Positions 34,662 through 43,548 of a DNA stretch of 64,000 nt are shown piece after piece. The notes beneath the pieces were generated by a model that was given only the letters and a program-made list of their open reading frames with translations, had not been told where the DNA came from and searched no databases. This stretch comes from Methylomonas methanica MC09 (GTDB lineage Bacteria > Pseudomonadota > Gammaproteobacteria > Methylococcales > Methylomonadaceae), in assembly GCF_000214665.1 (NCBI RefSeq), contig NC_015572.1, forward strand, positions 2,108,001 to 2,172,000, given 5' to 3'. Made by a program: the position numbers and the translations under genes. Position 1 is the first letter of the stretch; each line of letters begins with the position of its first letter.

Positions 34662-35519
34662 TTAGCCCTTACCGGCAGCAATTCGATCCGCGATAAACTT
34701 TTTCATCGTCCCGCTTTGCTGATCCGTGAAAGTCTTTTTCCCAAGAAAGCCAGGAAAGTTCCGGCGATAGGCCTGGACCCGCAACGTACTATTGGGAAAC
34801 GCAACTTTCTCGCCAGGGTAGATCCAATTTGGACTGTTAGCCCGGCGACCTATGACACCACCTTTCTTGGGATCACGAATGAAGCCCGGCTCCTTGTTTG
34901 GAGGGAAGTCCCATACTTCGTTATAGGTAAGGCTAGTCGCACCAAGACGACAGGGATCCAACGTCCCACGAATGAAACGTTGAACAAGCCCCGACAACGT
35001 GTCGCCACGCACTACGACATACTCGAAAAACGGGGTCACGCGCGTGCTGCCTCCCGGTAGCGAACCAGCGTCCCACATATAGTTATTTAGATCGGTTGAG
35101 TGCCCTGCGTCACCGTAACCTCCCGAATCCAGCCCCAGCATGTGAGCGGTTTCATGCACCGTGGTATTGGCGATCAGCGAGCCGAGACTTTCTTCCGTCT
35201 CGGGAAATGCGGCTTCGCATGACTTATTACCCATCTGCAGCCGCATGGCCTTCATTCCACCGACATACACAGTTGCATCGCCGCTCATGATGACGTCATT
35301 CATCGAGGGGCGAGAGCTTTCTCCGTAAACGGGGTGAGGTGGAACCTCTCGCGTGAATTTCACTCGTAAATCATGACCCGATTTTTTTCCGGAAAAATCG
35401 AGATCGACATCGAAGTCCTTGAAAGCGCCAACGATTGTCCGCTTGACGCTATCTTGAAGTTTTTTGGGAACGCACGCCTCGAAACAATTGAATTCGATTA
35501 GATACTTTTGACCCGCCAT
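34662..35519 (-). CDS. Metzincin-like metalloprotease with LysM-like C-terminal segment
   Basis: 285 residues, no signal peptide. The zinc site is HETAHMLGLDSGGYGDAGH near residue 138, i.e. HExxHxxG followed by a third His, as in metzincins (the usual spacing HExxHxxGxxH is widened). A later YMWD could be the Met-turn. Residues about 185-255 (YVVVRGDTLSGLVQRFI ... YPGEKVAF) look like a LysM peptidoglycan-binding motif split by an insertion. A protease with LysM suits an effector acting in the periplasm or cell wall, but I see no secretion signal or adjacent immunity gene. It is isolated between an IS3 and a decayed ORF. Confidence 0.6.
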   Translation of the reverse strand: MAGQKYLIEFNCFEACVPKKLQDSVKRTIVGAFKDFDVDLDFSGKKSGHDLRVKFTREVPPHPVYGESSRPSMNDVIMSGDATVYVGGMKAMRLQMGNKSCEAAFPETEESLGSLIANTTVHETAHMLGLDSGGYGDAGHSTDLNNYMWDAGSLPGGSTRVTPFFEYVVVRGDTLSGLVQRFIRGTLDPCRLGATSLTYNEVWDFPPNKEPGFIRDPKKGGVIGRRANSPNWIYPGEKVAFPNSTLRVQAYRRNFPGFLGKKTFTDQQSGTMKKFIADRIAAGKG

Positions 35520-35790
35520 ATCAACCTCCGCACACGCGTGATTAGCACGCCATCAAAACCCGTTAGGCATCATATTCCTCTAACGTAAAAGTTGCAGGTG
35601 TTTTTACGCCAACCAACAATTTTACATGACGACCTATTATTAATCGCTTGGATAATGGCTGCTACTGGCTTGATCAAACAGAGGGATTGGGTCGCCGTGC
35701 GCCCAAGCGCTGCAAAACCATTATCGAGCCAGTCAATCCTAAAAGAAATTACAATTACCCAATCTTATTCAACTTATCCATGGGTACCAG
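35520..35790. other. Spacer between metzincin-like gene and decayed ORF
   Basis: About 270 bases with no supported gene. Promoter elements for the minus-strand protease gene would lie here, but none is clear. Confidence 0.3.
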
Positions 35791-36108
35791 ATGAGTTACA
35801 AAATCCCGCTGCTGTTTACCTTATCGTCAGCCGCCTTGGCCGTAGGCGATGAAAAACTTTGGCCAGAACATAAGCCCGAGAATTTCTGCACGGATCCGGA
35901 CAAGGTGCAAAATAATGAAAGCCTGGCTCGGAAGCACCCAAGGGATGAACGGCTGGTTAAATGAGTGGCATTGCGCACGGGATTATGTGATCTGATTGAA
36001 AAAAAGATCATTGATCTGGATTTCGCAATCGACTTATTCGAAAACGAAAGGCAAAACCAAGTCATTAAGCGCATGCAGGAAGACACCAAACCGGATATTA
36101 AGCTTTAA
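35791..36108 (+). pseudogene. Small exported protein gene with an in-frame stop (hypothetical)
   Basis: From ATG 35791 the frame reads a signal-peptide-like start (MSYKIPLLFTLSSAALA), then 40 hydrophilic residues to TGA 35962-35964; the same frame continues at once for 47 codons (VALRTGLCDLIEKKIIDLDF ... KRMQEDTKPDIKL) to TAA 36106. The sense of both halves suggests one gene of about 105 codons disrupted by a nonsense change. No family recognised. A further 225 bases to 36333 contain nothing I can assign. Confidence 0.45.
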
Positions 36109-36333
36109 AAACGTTAAATAAATAGAACCAATTCCGTGGCGCCATAGAACCAAAGTCAACCTCATCACACTGCCCGACAATTACAGTCAAACCCTTTTGG
36201 CCACTTTGGCAATGCCCAATACAGAAAGCCTCCGATCCGATTAAACAACTAAGCATAATTTGCCGGTTTGCCACTTGAATAGGTAAGGTTTATGCTCACC
36301 GTTTAGGCTGCGTTTATGCTAAAGAGGTCATCA

Positions 36334-36903
36334 ATGATCGTGCTTGAAGGTTTTTCCAAAATACGGCTATTGTCCACCTGTTTCTGTTTAGTGTTAGCCT
36401 TGAATGCTTACCCGGAAGGAGGGCAAAATATGACGATGATCCTCAAATCCCCGAATTTTGCACATCAAGCGGATATCCCCAAACAGTTCACTTGCCAAGG
36501 TGACGATAGCTCGCCTGCTTTAAGCTGGTCTGGCGTTCCCGCGCAAGCCAAAAGTCTGGTCTTGATCGTTGATGACCCCGACGCCCCAGACCCCGCTCAT
36601 CCCAAAATGACTTGGGTGCATTGGGTGCTATATAACATTCCGCCGGCGATTAGCGAATTACCGGAAGCCGTGGCTGCCAGCAATTTACCGGCTACAACGC
36701 AGCAAGGCCAAAACGACTGGAAACGCACGGGTTACGGCGGCCCTTGTCCACCCATAGGCAAACACCGCTACTTTCACAAGCTGTATGCACTGGACATCGA
36801 ATTGCCTGACCTAAATCAGCCGAACAAAGCCGAACTGGAAGCGGCCATGGCCGGACATATCATCGAAAAGGCTGAGCTCATCGGCATGTATCAAAAACAA
36901 TAA
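36334..36903 (+). CDS. PEBP / YbhB-YbcL family protein
   Basis: Phosphatidylethanolamine-binding-like (Raf kinase inhibitor-like) protein. Core motifs: SPALSWSGVPAQAKSLVLIVDDPDAPDP (ligand pocket Asp-Pro-Asp), THWVLYNIP-type segment here VHWVLYNIP, and GPCPPIGKHRYFHKLYALD. Two starts have good ribosome sites: ATG 36334 (AAGAGG) gives 189 residues with an exportable hydrophobic leader (LLSTCFCLVLAL), while ATG 36430 (GGAGGG) gives a 157-residue cytoplasmic form matching the usual length of YbhB. Both may be used. Function in bacteria is unclear. Confidence 0.88.
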   Translation: MIVLEGFSKIRLLSTCFCLVLALNAYPEGGQNMTMILKSPNFAHQADIPKQFTCQGDDSSPALSWSGVPAQAKSLVLIVDDPDAPDPAHPKMTWVHWVLYNIPPAISELPEAVAASNLPATTQQGQNDWKRTGYGGPCPPIGKHRYFHKLYALDIELPDLNQPNKAELEAAMAGHIIEKAELIGMYQKQ

Positions 36904-36948
36904 AACCGAAATGACGGCGACGGAATTGTCTTAATCGGACCGATAAAG

Positions 36949-37608
36949 ATGTGCGGCCGTTACAGCCTGTCTGCCAGTTCAGAAACCATTGTTGAACATT
37001 TTCAATTACTGAGACAACTGCGCTTTCAACCCAGCTACAACATCGCGCCGGGTCAGAAAATTCTCAGCATTGTGGAACTGGACGATCAATCGTGTAAGGC
37101 GGTCAAGCTGTTTTGGGGCTTAGTGCCATCGTGGTCGAAAGATGCCAAAAACAGTTCGCACCTGATCAATGCCCGAGCGGAAACCGTGCGCGAAAAGCCG
37201 TCGTTTCGATCGGCGTTCAAACATCGCCGCTGTTTGATTCCAGCGGACGGCTATTACGAGTGGGCGAAAAATTCAGACCGCAAGCAGGCGTTCCATATAC
37301 ATCGAGCGGATCAACAACTGTTTGCTTTTGCCGGCCTCTGGGAACAATGGCAGCACGAAACTGAAACCCTGTACTCCTGCACCATTATCACCACGGCGGC
37401 TACCGAATTGATGCAACCCATTCACGATAGAATGCCGGTCATCATTCCACAGGACCGCTATCACCAATGGTTGGATAAATCGGCCAATCCAGAGCAAGCC
37501 TTAGCGTTACTCAATGATGCTGCCTATACCGATATGACGACCACGCCAGTCAGCGACTGGGTGAATAATCCACGGCATGATGATGAACGATGTATTCAAA
37601 TGTGCTGA
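36949..37608 (+). CDS. yedK: SOS response-associated peptidase (SRAP/HMCES family), YedK
   Basis: 219 residues beginning MCGRYSL; Cys2, exposed after Met removal, forms the thiazolidine crosslink to abasic sites in single-stranded DNA. Other active-site residues are in NARAETV, PADGYYEW (Glu) and IHDRMPV (His). It shields abasic sites at forks. The 46-base gap after the PEBP gene suggests they may be co-transcribed, though their roles are unrelated. Confidence 0.95.
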   Translation: MCGRYSLSASSETIVEHFQLLRQLRFQPSYNIAPGQKILSIVELDDQSCKAVKLFWGLVPSWSKDAKNSSHLINARAETVREKPSFRSAFKHRRCLIPADGYYEWAKNSDRKQAFHIHRADQQLFAFAGLWEQWQHETETLYSCTIITTAATELMQPIHDRMPVIIPQDRYHQWLDKSANPEQALALLNDAAYTDMTTTPVSDWVNNPRHDDERCIQMC

Positions 37609-37749
37609 CTGTATTGAGTAAGCACATTGATGGAAATCGAAGTCGGTCTGCGTAAACCGAAAACCGGATTCTGGTAATATTTGACTGATAACAACCGACC
37701 GGTTTCGGACATGGCTTAAAAAATATGTACTAAAGTAGGCAAAACGGCT

Positions 37750-37776
37750 TTCGTACATGTGTTATAATTCGTACAT
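37750..37776 (+). promoter_or_regulatory. Direct repeat around the -10 box of the serine recombinase gene
   Basis: TTCGTACAT occurs at 37750-37758 and 37768-37776 (18-base period) around TATAAT at 37763-37768, 23 bases before the ATG. Such repeats are suitable for binding by the recombinase, as in res sites or self-regulation. Confidence 0.5.
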
Positions 37777-37798
37777 CCTTTTCGGACGGAATTAGCGC

Positions 37799-38419
37799 AT
37801 GTCACGCGTCTTTGCTTACTGTCGAGTGTCGACCACGGACCAGACTACCCAAAATCAAAGCTTGGAAATTCAATCTGCTGGTTTTGCCATTCAGCCGCAT
37901 CGTTTAATTGAAGAAAGCATCAGCGGTTCAGTCGCGGCGAAAGAACGACCCGGCTTTAATAAACTGATCGAGCGGCTGGAAGCGGGCGATGTGTTGGTGG
38001 TGACCAAACTGGATCGGCTTGGTCGTAACGCCATGGATGTCAGAGCCACGGTCGAGCACCTTTCTGATTCCGGGGTGCGGGTCCATTGTTTGGCGTTAGG
38101 CGGGGTTGATCTGACCAGTTCTGCCGGCAAGATGACTATGCAGGTAATCGCAGCGGTCGCTGAGTTTGAGCGTGACCTGTTGATTGAGCGAACCCAAGCG
38201 GGCATTAGTCGCGCGAAGGCAGCGGGTAAACAGTTTGGCAGGCCGCCGGCACTCAATGCCGAAGCGCGGGCTGACGTTGTAAAACGCTTGGCTGCCGGCA
38301 GCAACGTTTCAGAGTTGGCTCGGGAATTCAAAACCACTCGGCAAACCATTATGCGGATTCGGGAAGCGGCGTTGAAATCACCGCAATATGAAAATACGGT
38401 CCACTCTTCTGGGGAGTAA
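37799..38419 (+). CDS. Serine recombinase (resolvase/invertase family)
   Basis: 206 residues. The catalytic N-terminal domain starts [20 protein letters not shown] with the nucleophile Ser11, and continues with [13 protein letters not shown] and [24 protein letters not shown]-terminal HTH_7-like segment ([21 protein letters not shown]) binds DNA. Small resolvases of this type act on transposon res sites or invertible segments. The nearest inverted or repeated target seen is the TTCGTACAT pair in its own promoter. Three bases separate it from the WGR gene. Confidence 0.93.
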   Translation: MSRVFAYCRVSTTDQTTQNQSLEIQSAGFAIQPHRLIEESISGSVAAKERPGFNKLIERLEAGDVLVVTKLDRLGRNAMDVRATVEHLSDSGVRVHCLALGGVDLTSSAGKMTMQVIAAVAEFERDLLIERTQAGISRAKAAGKQFGRPPALNAEARADVVKRLAAGSNVSELAREFKTTRQTIMRIREAALKSPQYENTVHSSGE

Positions 38420-38422
38420 GCG

Positions 38423-38665
38423 ATGAATCATCTATATATGGAACGACACGATGACAAAGACAACATGCATCGTTTTTATCAGATGTTTGTGACACCAGGC
38501 TTGTTTGACGATTGGTCACTGATTAAAGAATGGGGCAGGGTTGGATCACCCGGTACCGTCAGAAAGGAGTGGTTCGACACCCAGGAAGAAGCTATCGTCG
38601 CTGGGAATAAGTTGTGCACGGCCAAATGTAAAAAAGGCTATCAATCTATTCCGGCAGTACGTTAA
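38423..38665 (+). CDS. WGR-domain protein
   Basis: 80 residues that are essentially one WGR domain: FYQMFVTPGLFDDWSLIKEWGRVGSPGTVRKEWFDTQEEAI, ending KCKKGY. WGR domains bind nucleic acid ends in PARPs and occur alone or in MolR-like proteins in bacteria. It starts 3 bases after the recombinase stop. A degraded second copy of its 3' third occurs at 45030. Confidence 0.88.
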   Translation: MNHLYMERHDDKDNMHRFYQMFVTPGLFDDWSLIKEWGRVGSPGTVRKEWFDTQEEAIVAGNKLCTAKCKKGYQSIPAVR

Positions 38666-38714
38666 GTTATGCGATATGATTACAAATGAACCACAATTAA
38701 CCGGAGCGGCAACC

Positions 38715-38811
38715 ATGGCAACCGAAGCATTTACCGTTAGGGCTGAATCAGACATCGTGCATCAACTCGATTTTATTGCCGGGGCATTAGATCGATCACG
38801 CAATTACCTAG
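38715..38811 (+). pseudogene. 5' part of a ParD/CopG-like antitoxin gene, cut by an IS
   Basis: MATEAFTVRAESDIVHQLDF ... ALDRSRNYL, a ribbon-helix-helix antitoxin start, runs into the IS at CTAG. Excision with one copy of CTAG joins it to 40630 as SRNYLVNQALREYL, restoring an 87-residue antitoxin. Confidence 0.85.
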
Positions 38812-40625
38812 GAGGCTGTCCGAGAATAGCGTAACGACCAGTGTTTCTGTTTAACGGTTACCGTAGTCAGGCTGGCAGCGGACTATATATAATTTGAGGT
38901 TTCACTAAAATCAACATTAAAAGCAATGCCTTACAGTATAATTGCTGCTGAAAGAACGCCTGGAAGCCTCATGACCATTCCCTTCAAATCCCGCCCGGTT
39001 GAGTTTCATCAACATCAGCTATTTCCCAGCAATATCTTCGATCTGCTGTCGCAAGATCATGAATGTTACCTTTATGCCGAGCTCTTCGAGCAATTGGATA
39101 CCGCCCGCGTTGAAAGCCTCTATAGCATCAAAGGCCAGCATGCCTATCATCCCAGACTGATCGTCTCCATCCTGATCTACGCCTACAGCCGGGGCGTCTT
39201 CAGCTCACGGCAAATCGAGCGCCGCTGCCGCGAAGACTTGTCCTTTATGTTCATCGCCCAGATGAACTGCCCCAATTTCCGCGTGCTGAGCGATTTTCGC
39301 AAAAACCATGGCCCGTTTTTTCAGGATTGCTTCAAGCAAACCGTGAAACTGGCAATGGAACTGAAGCTGGCCTCGTTGGGCCATATCAGTTTGGATGGCT
39401 CCAAATTCAAGGCCGATACCTCCAAGCATAAGGCGATGAGTTATGGTCGCCTCAAGGAAAAGGAACAAGCGCTGTGCGCTGAAATCAATGCCTTGATTGA
39501 GCAAGCCAACCGCTGCGACAGCGAAGAAGATCAGGCCTATCGCGACAAAACCGGCTACGAAATCCCGGAAGATTTGCAATTCAAGCAAGATCGGTTGGCT
39601 AAAATCCAAGCGGCGAAACAAGCCCTCGAAGCGCGCGAAGCCCAGCTCAACCCCGGCAAAGCCATCGACGACGGCAAGCAAATCAGTTTTGCCGATACCG
39701 AAGCGCGGATTATGGGCAAGAAAGGCGCGTTCGAGTACAGCTATAACGGGCAAATCAGTGTCGATGCCGATCATCAAATCATCGTCGGCCAGCACATTAG
39801 CCAGCATGCCAACGATAAGCAAGAGGTCGAACCGGCCCTGCAGGCACTACAAGAGACGACAGATCAGATGCCGGATCGAATCAGCCTGGACAACGGTTAT
39901 TTCTCGGGCAACAACTTGCAAGTCCTTGAGCAACAGCCCGTGGATGCCTATGTAGCCACCGACAAAGGCGAAAAACCCCCTAAAACGCCGTTGGGCGATT
40001 CGGAACGAAAGCTGGTCAAGGCTGATTTCATCTACGATGAAGCCACCAACACCTTTACCTGTCCCGGCGGACAAACCTTAACCCAAATCAGCGAATCCAA
40101 AGACGGCAGCCGGGTTTACCAGGGTCGTGCCGACGCGTGCGCCGAGTGCCTCTTCAAACCGCGCTGCTGCCAATCCGAAAAAGACCAAGCCCGCACCCTC
40201 AGCACCGACGACAAAGAGGTCTTGCGCCAAAACATGAACCGCAAAATGCAGACACCCGCCGCCCAAGCGACTTACAAGCAACGCAAAGTCATCGTTGAGC
40301 CGGTGTTTGGGCAGATCAAAAACAGTGGGTTTCGTGGCTTCAGTGTGCGGGGCAAAGAAAAAGTCGCCGGAGAATTTTCAATCGTCTGTGCCGCCCACAA
40401 CTTCAAAAAAATCGCCAAAGCCATTGTGACGGGATTCATCCGTCCGGAATTTGGAAATAGCGCCACTCAGCCAACAATATGAAGAAAAAACATCCGAAAT
40501 AGCAAGCGGTAGTGCCTAAATTGCCTTAAATCATGTCAACTTGAAGCCGAGCTGCCGGAAAAACTTTAAATTCTTCCGACACTTTTACTTCGGCTTGTTC
40601 GGGAGTCGTGTTCTCGGACAGCCTC
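38812..40625 (+). mobile_element. IS1182-like insertion sequence
   Basis: 1814 bases bounded by inverted repeats GAGGCTGTCCGAGAA at both ends and a 4-base target duplication CTAG (38808-38811 and 40626-40629). It carries one long transposase gene and splits the antitoxin of a ParDE-type pair. Confidence 0.9.
38971..40482 (+). CDS. IS1182 family transposase
   Basis: About 503 residues from ATG 38971 (an upstream ATG at 38926 lacks a ribosome site). DUF772-type N-terminus (YHPRLIVSILIYAYSRGVFSSRQIERRCREDLSF) and a DDE domain with ISLDGSKFKADTS, RISLDNGYFSG and VEPVFGQIKNSGFRGF. A CxxC-type zinc segment (CAECLFKPRCC) precedes the end, as usual in the family. Confidence 0.92.
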   Translation: MTIPFKSRPVEFHQHQLFPSNIFDLLSQDHECYLYAELFEQLDTARVESLYSIKGQHAYHPRLIVSILIYAYSRGVFSSRQIERRCREDLSFMFIAQMNCPNFRVLSDFRKNHGPFFQDCFKQTVKLAMELKLASLGHISLDGSKFKADTSKHKAMSYGRLKEKEQALCAEINALIEQANRCDSEEDQAYRDKTGYEIPEDLQFKQDRLAKIQAAKQALEAREAQLNPGKAIDDGKQISFADTEARIMGKKGAFEYSYNGQISVDADHQIIVGQHISQHANDKQEVEPALQALQETTDQMPDRISLDNGYFSGNNLQVLEQQPVDAYVATDKGEKPPKTPLGDSERKLVKADFIYDEATNTFTCPGGQTLTQISESKDGSRVYQGRADACAECLFKPRCCQSEKDQARTLSTDDKEVLRQNMNRKMQTPAAQATYKQRKVIVEPVFGQIKNSGFRGFSVRGKEKVAGEFSIVCAAHNFKKIAKAIVTGFIRPEFGNSATQPTI

Positions 40626-40790
40626 CTAGTGAATCAAGCTTTACGGGAATACTTGAAAACCCATGCCTGGCAGGTCGAGAAAATCACCCAAGGTATAGCG
40701 GCCGCCGACCGTGGTGAACTGGTCGATCATGACGATGTCATGCGTGAAATGGAAGAACTGATCGAACAAAAAGCCAAGGGTAGGGCGTGA
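40626..40790 (+). pseudogene. 3' part of the ParD/CopG-like antitoxin gene
   Basis: Codes for VNQALREYLKTHAWQVEKI, then ITQGIAAADRGELVDHDDVM and a charged C-terminus that would bind the toxin. Its TGA (40788-40790) overlaps the GTG start of the toxin at 40787, the usual antitoxin-toxin coupling. Confidence 0.85.
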
Positions 40791-41062
40791 AACTCGTCTG
40801 GACCGAACCCGCCCGGCAAGATTTACGCGAAATCTTCACCTACATCGCCGAAGAAAATCCCAACGCGGCCCGCAGACTCTTAGCCGAAATCAAGGAACGA
40901 GCCATCTTGCTGCAAGACAATCCTCAAATTGGCCGCGTCGATGGAACGAGAGAGCTGGTCATTACCGGCACGCAATACAATTTGCCCTATCGATTGAAAG
41001 AACAGCAGATTCAAATCTTGGCAGTTTTTCATGGCGCAAGACTTTGGCCAGATAATTTTTAG
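40787..41062 (+). CDS. ParE/RelE family toxin
   Basis: 91 residues from GTG 40787. Pattern of ParE toxins: VWTEPARQDLREIFTYIAEENPNAARRLL, NPQIGRVDGTRELVI, YRLKEQQIQILAVFHGAR. ParE proteins poison gyrase; RelE relatives cleave mRNA. The antitoxin upstream is split by an IS, yet the toxin frame is intact, so the toxin may be silent because the promoter lies beyond the IS, or the IS may drive it at a tolerated level. Confidence 0.88.
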   Translation: MKLVWTEPARQDLREIFTYIAEENPNAARRLLAEIKERAILLQDNPQIGRVDGTRELVITGTQYNLPYRLKEQQIQILAVFHGARLWPDNF

Positions 41063-41377
41063 CTTATTGGGGTTGTAAGTGCAAAATTGCATGCGACTTG
41101 CACACTAATTGAAGGTACCAAAAGCAGCCACAGACAATGAATAAATGAGGGTTGGTTGACCGGCAAAAACCGACCCAAAACCGACAATCGGCGAAAACTT
41201 GTCAATGGCAGAAAATAGTAGAATAGCCGACGGATGGGTAGAGCGTAGCGAAGCCCATAGATTGTCAGCTTTAAAAGATGGGTATCACTCCACTCAATCC
41301 AGCCCACCAGACGACGTCAGTGCACTTTGCGTTCTTCCTCGACTGAGCTAATATTAGATAATTAAAGAGGTTTGCCG
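41063..41377. other. Gap between ParE and the radical SAM gene; contains hairpin repeat
   Basis: No gene. Near 41231-41305 GATGGGTAGAGCGTAGCGAAGCCCATAG-type sequence forms a hairpin (GGGT...GCCC) and a partial second copy GATGGGTATCACTCCACTC follows, like dispersed intergenic palindromes. AAAGAGG at 41364-41370 is the ribosome site of the next gene. Confidence 0.4.
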
Positions 41378-42748
41378 TTGTACGACATTTTTTGCATCTC
41401 AGCAGGACAATTTCAATCCAAAAAGAAAAATTCGGTATTTTCAAATAAACACAGATACTTGAACTATGGGTTACTTGGAATAGCCTCGACTCTTGGCAGG
41501 TCAGGCTATAACCCAATCGTTATTCATGGCTTGTTTGATCCCCCTAGTACCATTCTCAATATTTGTGAACAATACGGAATTAGTGGCACTCGTAACCCTA
41601 TATTGCTATCAATTCCAAGTTTTTTTGCTTTGGAATGGGCTAGAACTCTATCCGCATTGATAAAAGAATATTATCCAAATAAGACAATTATTGTTGGTGG
41701 ACGTTGGGTAATTGGCAACCAGGACCAATGGATAAAATCCTATCTAGGTGTAGATTTGGTTATACCCGGTTTGGTGGGGGCAAATATTCTGGATATTGTC
41801 ACCTCAATGAATAAATTTTCGACAATGGCATCAGCTACCAAATTCCGTTCAAATAATTCAACCACAATAGAATATAGACACTTACATGAGAAAGATTTAT
41901 TTCAACCCAGCATTGAAGTTTCAACTGGCTGCGGTATGGGTTGTTCTTTTTGCGAAGAAAAAGATATTAAACTCAGTAAGCTAAAGCCTGCAACTATTGT
42001 TGCTGAAGAGATGCTTGCTATAAATAAATCTTCTGCTTTTGTCGAGGCTACACCGTACTTGGAATCATCCATGTTTATCGCGACTAGAGAATGGGCGGAG
42101 CAACTCTACGCAGAAAGACAAAAAAGAGGCATATCGTGTAATTGGCGTGTTGAAACAAGAGTGGATAAACTTAATGCACGGAATATCCCAACGCTGGCAA
42201 AAGCTGGGTTAAAGGTTGTTGATTTGGGTTTAGAATCCGCCAGCCTTAAACAGCTTGAGAGAATGAATAAAACAAACAACCCAAAGTCCTATCTAACAAC
42301 CGCAAGTGAACTGATCCAAACAGCTTATGACAACGGGATCTGGGTCAAGGTCAATGTACTATTGTATGCTGGTGAAACAAGTGCTTTGATAGATGAGACG
42401 GTAGACTGGTTATCAAGTATCCGTAAAGCTATAAAAGGTGTCTCTGCTGGGCCAGTAATTGTTTACGGCTTACCCTCTGACAGAGAAGTTTTTATTAAGG
42501 AATTAGAAGGATTGGGAGCTACTGCGATAGATACAGATGTCATAGGAGTTACAAACATTTCACCTAGTAGCACTATTGATTATGAAGCATCAATTGAAAT
42601 ATCAAAAAATATTTGTCGTGAATTCATGGATTCGCGAGATTATTACGACTTGAAATCATTTTCGTATTTTTCACGCGATTACACATATCAAGAATTTCAG
42701 AGAGATATCGAAGGACTAGTTCAAAAAGATGTTTCATTCAAATTGTAG
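41378..42748 (+). CDS. B12-binding-type radical SAM protein of unknown role
   Basis: 456 residues from TTG 41378, chosen for its 7-base spacing to AAAGAGG; TTG 41372 is possible. The N-terminal 140 residues have a Rossmann-like layout (NYGLLGIASTLGRSGYNPIVI, TIIVGGRW) like the cobalamin-binding domain of class B radical SAM enzymes, without a clear DxHxxG box. The radical SAM domain has STGCGMGCSFCEE (CxxxCxxC) and VVDLGLESASLKQL, VKVNVLLYAGET. A dCMP deaminase gene follows on the same strand after 76 bases, interrupted by an IS. AT content is clearly higher than the surroundings, pointing to foreign origin. Substrate unknown. Confidence 0.75.
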   Translation: MYDIFCISAGQFQSKKKNSVFSNKHRYLNYGLLGIASTLGRSGYNPIVIHGLFDPPSTILNICEQYGISGTRNPILLSIPSFFALEWARTLSALIKEYYPNKTIIVGGRWVIGNQDQWIKSYLGVDLVIPGLVGANILDIVTSMNKFSTMASATKFRSNNSTTIEYRHLHEKDLFQPSIEVSTGCGMGCSFCEEKDIKLSKLKPATIVAEEMLAINKSSAFVEATPYLESSMFIATREWAEQLYAERQKRGISCNWRVETRVDKLNARNIPTLAKAGLKVVDLGLESASLKQLERMNKTNNPKSYLTTASELIQTAYDNGIWVKVNVLLYAGETSALIDETVDWLSSIRKAIKGVSAGPVIVYGLPSDREVFIKELEGLGATAIDTDVIGVTNISPSSTIDYEASIEISKNICREFMDSRDYYDLKSFSYFSRDYTYQEFQRDIEGLVQKDVSFKL

Positions 42749-42824
42749 TTCAATTAACTAGAGAAAATATGCCTTATAGCTACATGTACTCGGGACGCAA
42801 AAACATTGCATTTAGGAGGATTGT

Positions 42825-43165
42825 GTGAAATACAGCTTCGAATCAAAACCAATGCAGAAATGGGACGAACGTTTCTGCGAATTGGCTGAATATATTTCAG
42901 AATGGTCAAAAGACCCTAATGCAAAAGTAGGGGCGGTGATCTTTTCAAAGAAAGGAGGAAATATTTCCATTGGTTACAACGGATTTCCGATGGGGGTAGA
43001 AGATTCCGCAGAGCGATTGACTGATAAAGACATCAAGCTTGAACTAGTTGTACATGCCGAGGTAAATGCACTAATAGCGGCAGGTGATCGAGCCCAGGGC
43101 TCAACGATTTATGTTTGGGGAAAACCTATTTGTTCCAGGTGTGCGGGACCAATTATTCAAGCCGG
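42825..43165 (+). pseudogene. 5' part of a dCMP deaminase-like gene, cut by IS3
   Basis: Zinc deaminase of the deoxycytidylate deaminase family: WDERFCELAEYISEWSKDPNAKVGAVI, VVHAEVNALIAAGDRAQG (HAE), and GKPICSRCAGPIIQAG (CxxC). A good ribosome site (AGGAGG) precedes GTG/ATG at 42825. Removing the IS with one CGG copy joins Ala-Gly to VKRVVSLAP, restoring a 157-residue enzyme. Confidence 0.88.
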
Positions 43166-43215
43166 TGAATTGCCCCGGATTTCTCGGAGGCTCCAACCTT
43201 TGAGAGAATGGAGCA

Positions 43216-43548
43216 ATGAAAGAGAAAACATCAAACCAATATTCAACGGAAATCCGAGAACGAGCCATTCGCATGGTGCGAGAACATCAAGGCGAATATC
43301 CGTCGGAATGGGCGGCGATTCAGTCGATTTCAGCTAAGTTTGGCTGTACTGCTGAAACGTTACGCCGCTGGCTGAGGCAAACACAAAAAACGAATGAAAT
43401 CCGCCAAGATAGTGCTTCCAGTAGTGATTCGGAACGGATTAAGGCCCTGGAGCGAGAAGTTCGTGAATTACGCCAAGCTAATGAGATTCTGCGCAAGGCG
43501 TCCGCTTATTTTGCGCAGGCGGAGCTCGACCGCCCGTTCAAACGATGA
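43216..43548 (+). CDS. IS3 family transposase OrfA (HTH)
   Basis: 110 residues: HTH (EIRERAIRMVREHQGEYPSEWAAIQSISAKFGCTAETLRRWL) and a leucine-zipper tail (ALEREVRELRQANEILRKASAYFA). Its stop overlaps the orfB ATG by 4 bases. Confidence 0.94.
   Translation: MKEKTSNQYSTEIRERAIRMVREHQGEYPSEWAAIQSISAKFGCTAETLRRWLRQTQKTNEIRQDSASSSDSERIKALEREVRELRQANEILRKASAYFAQAELDRPFKR

Noticed and set aside
36316..36333. ATG 36316 as start of the PEBP gene
   Set aside because: No ribosome site precedes it, whereas ATG 36334 and ATG 36430 both have one.
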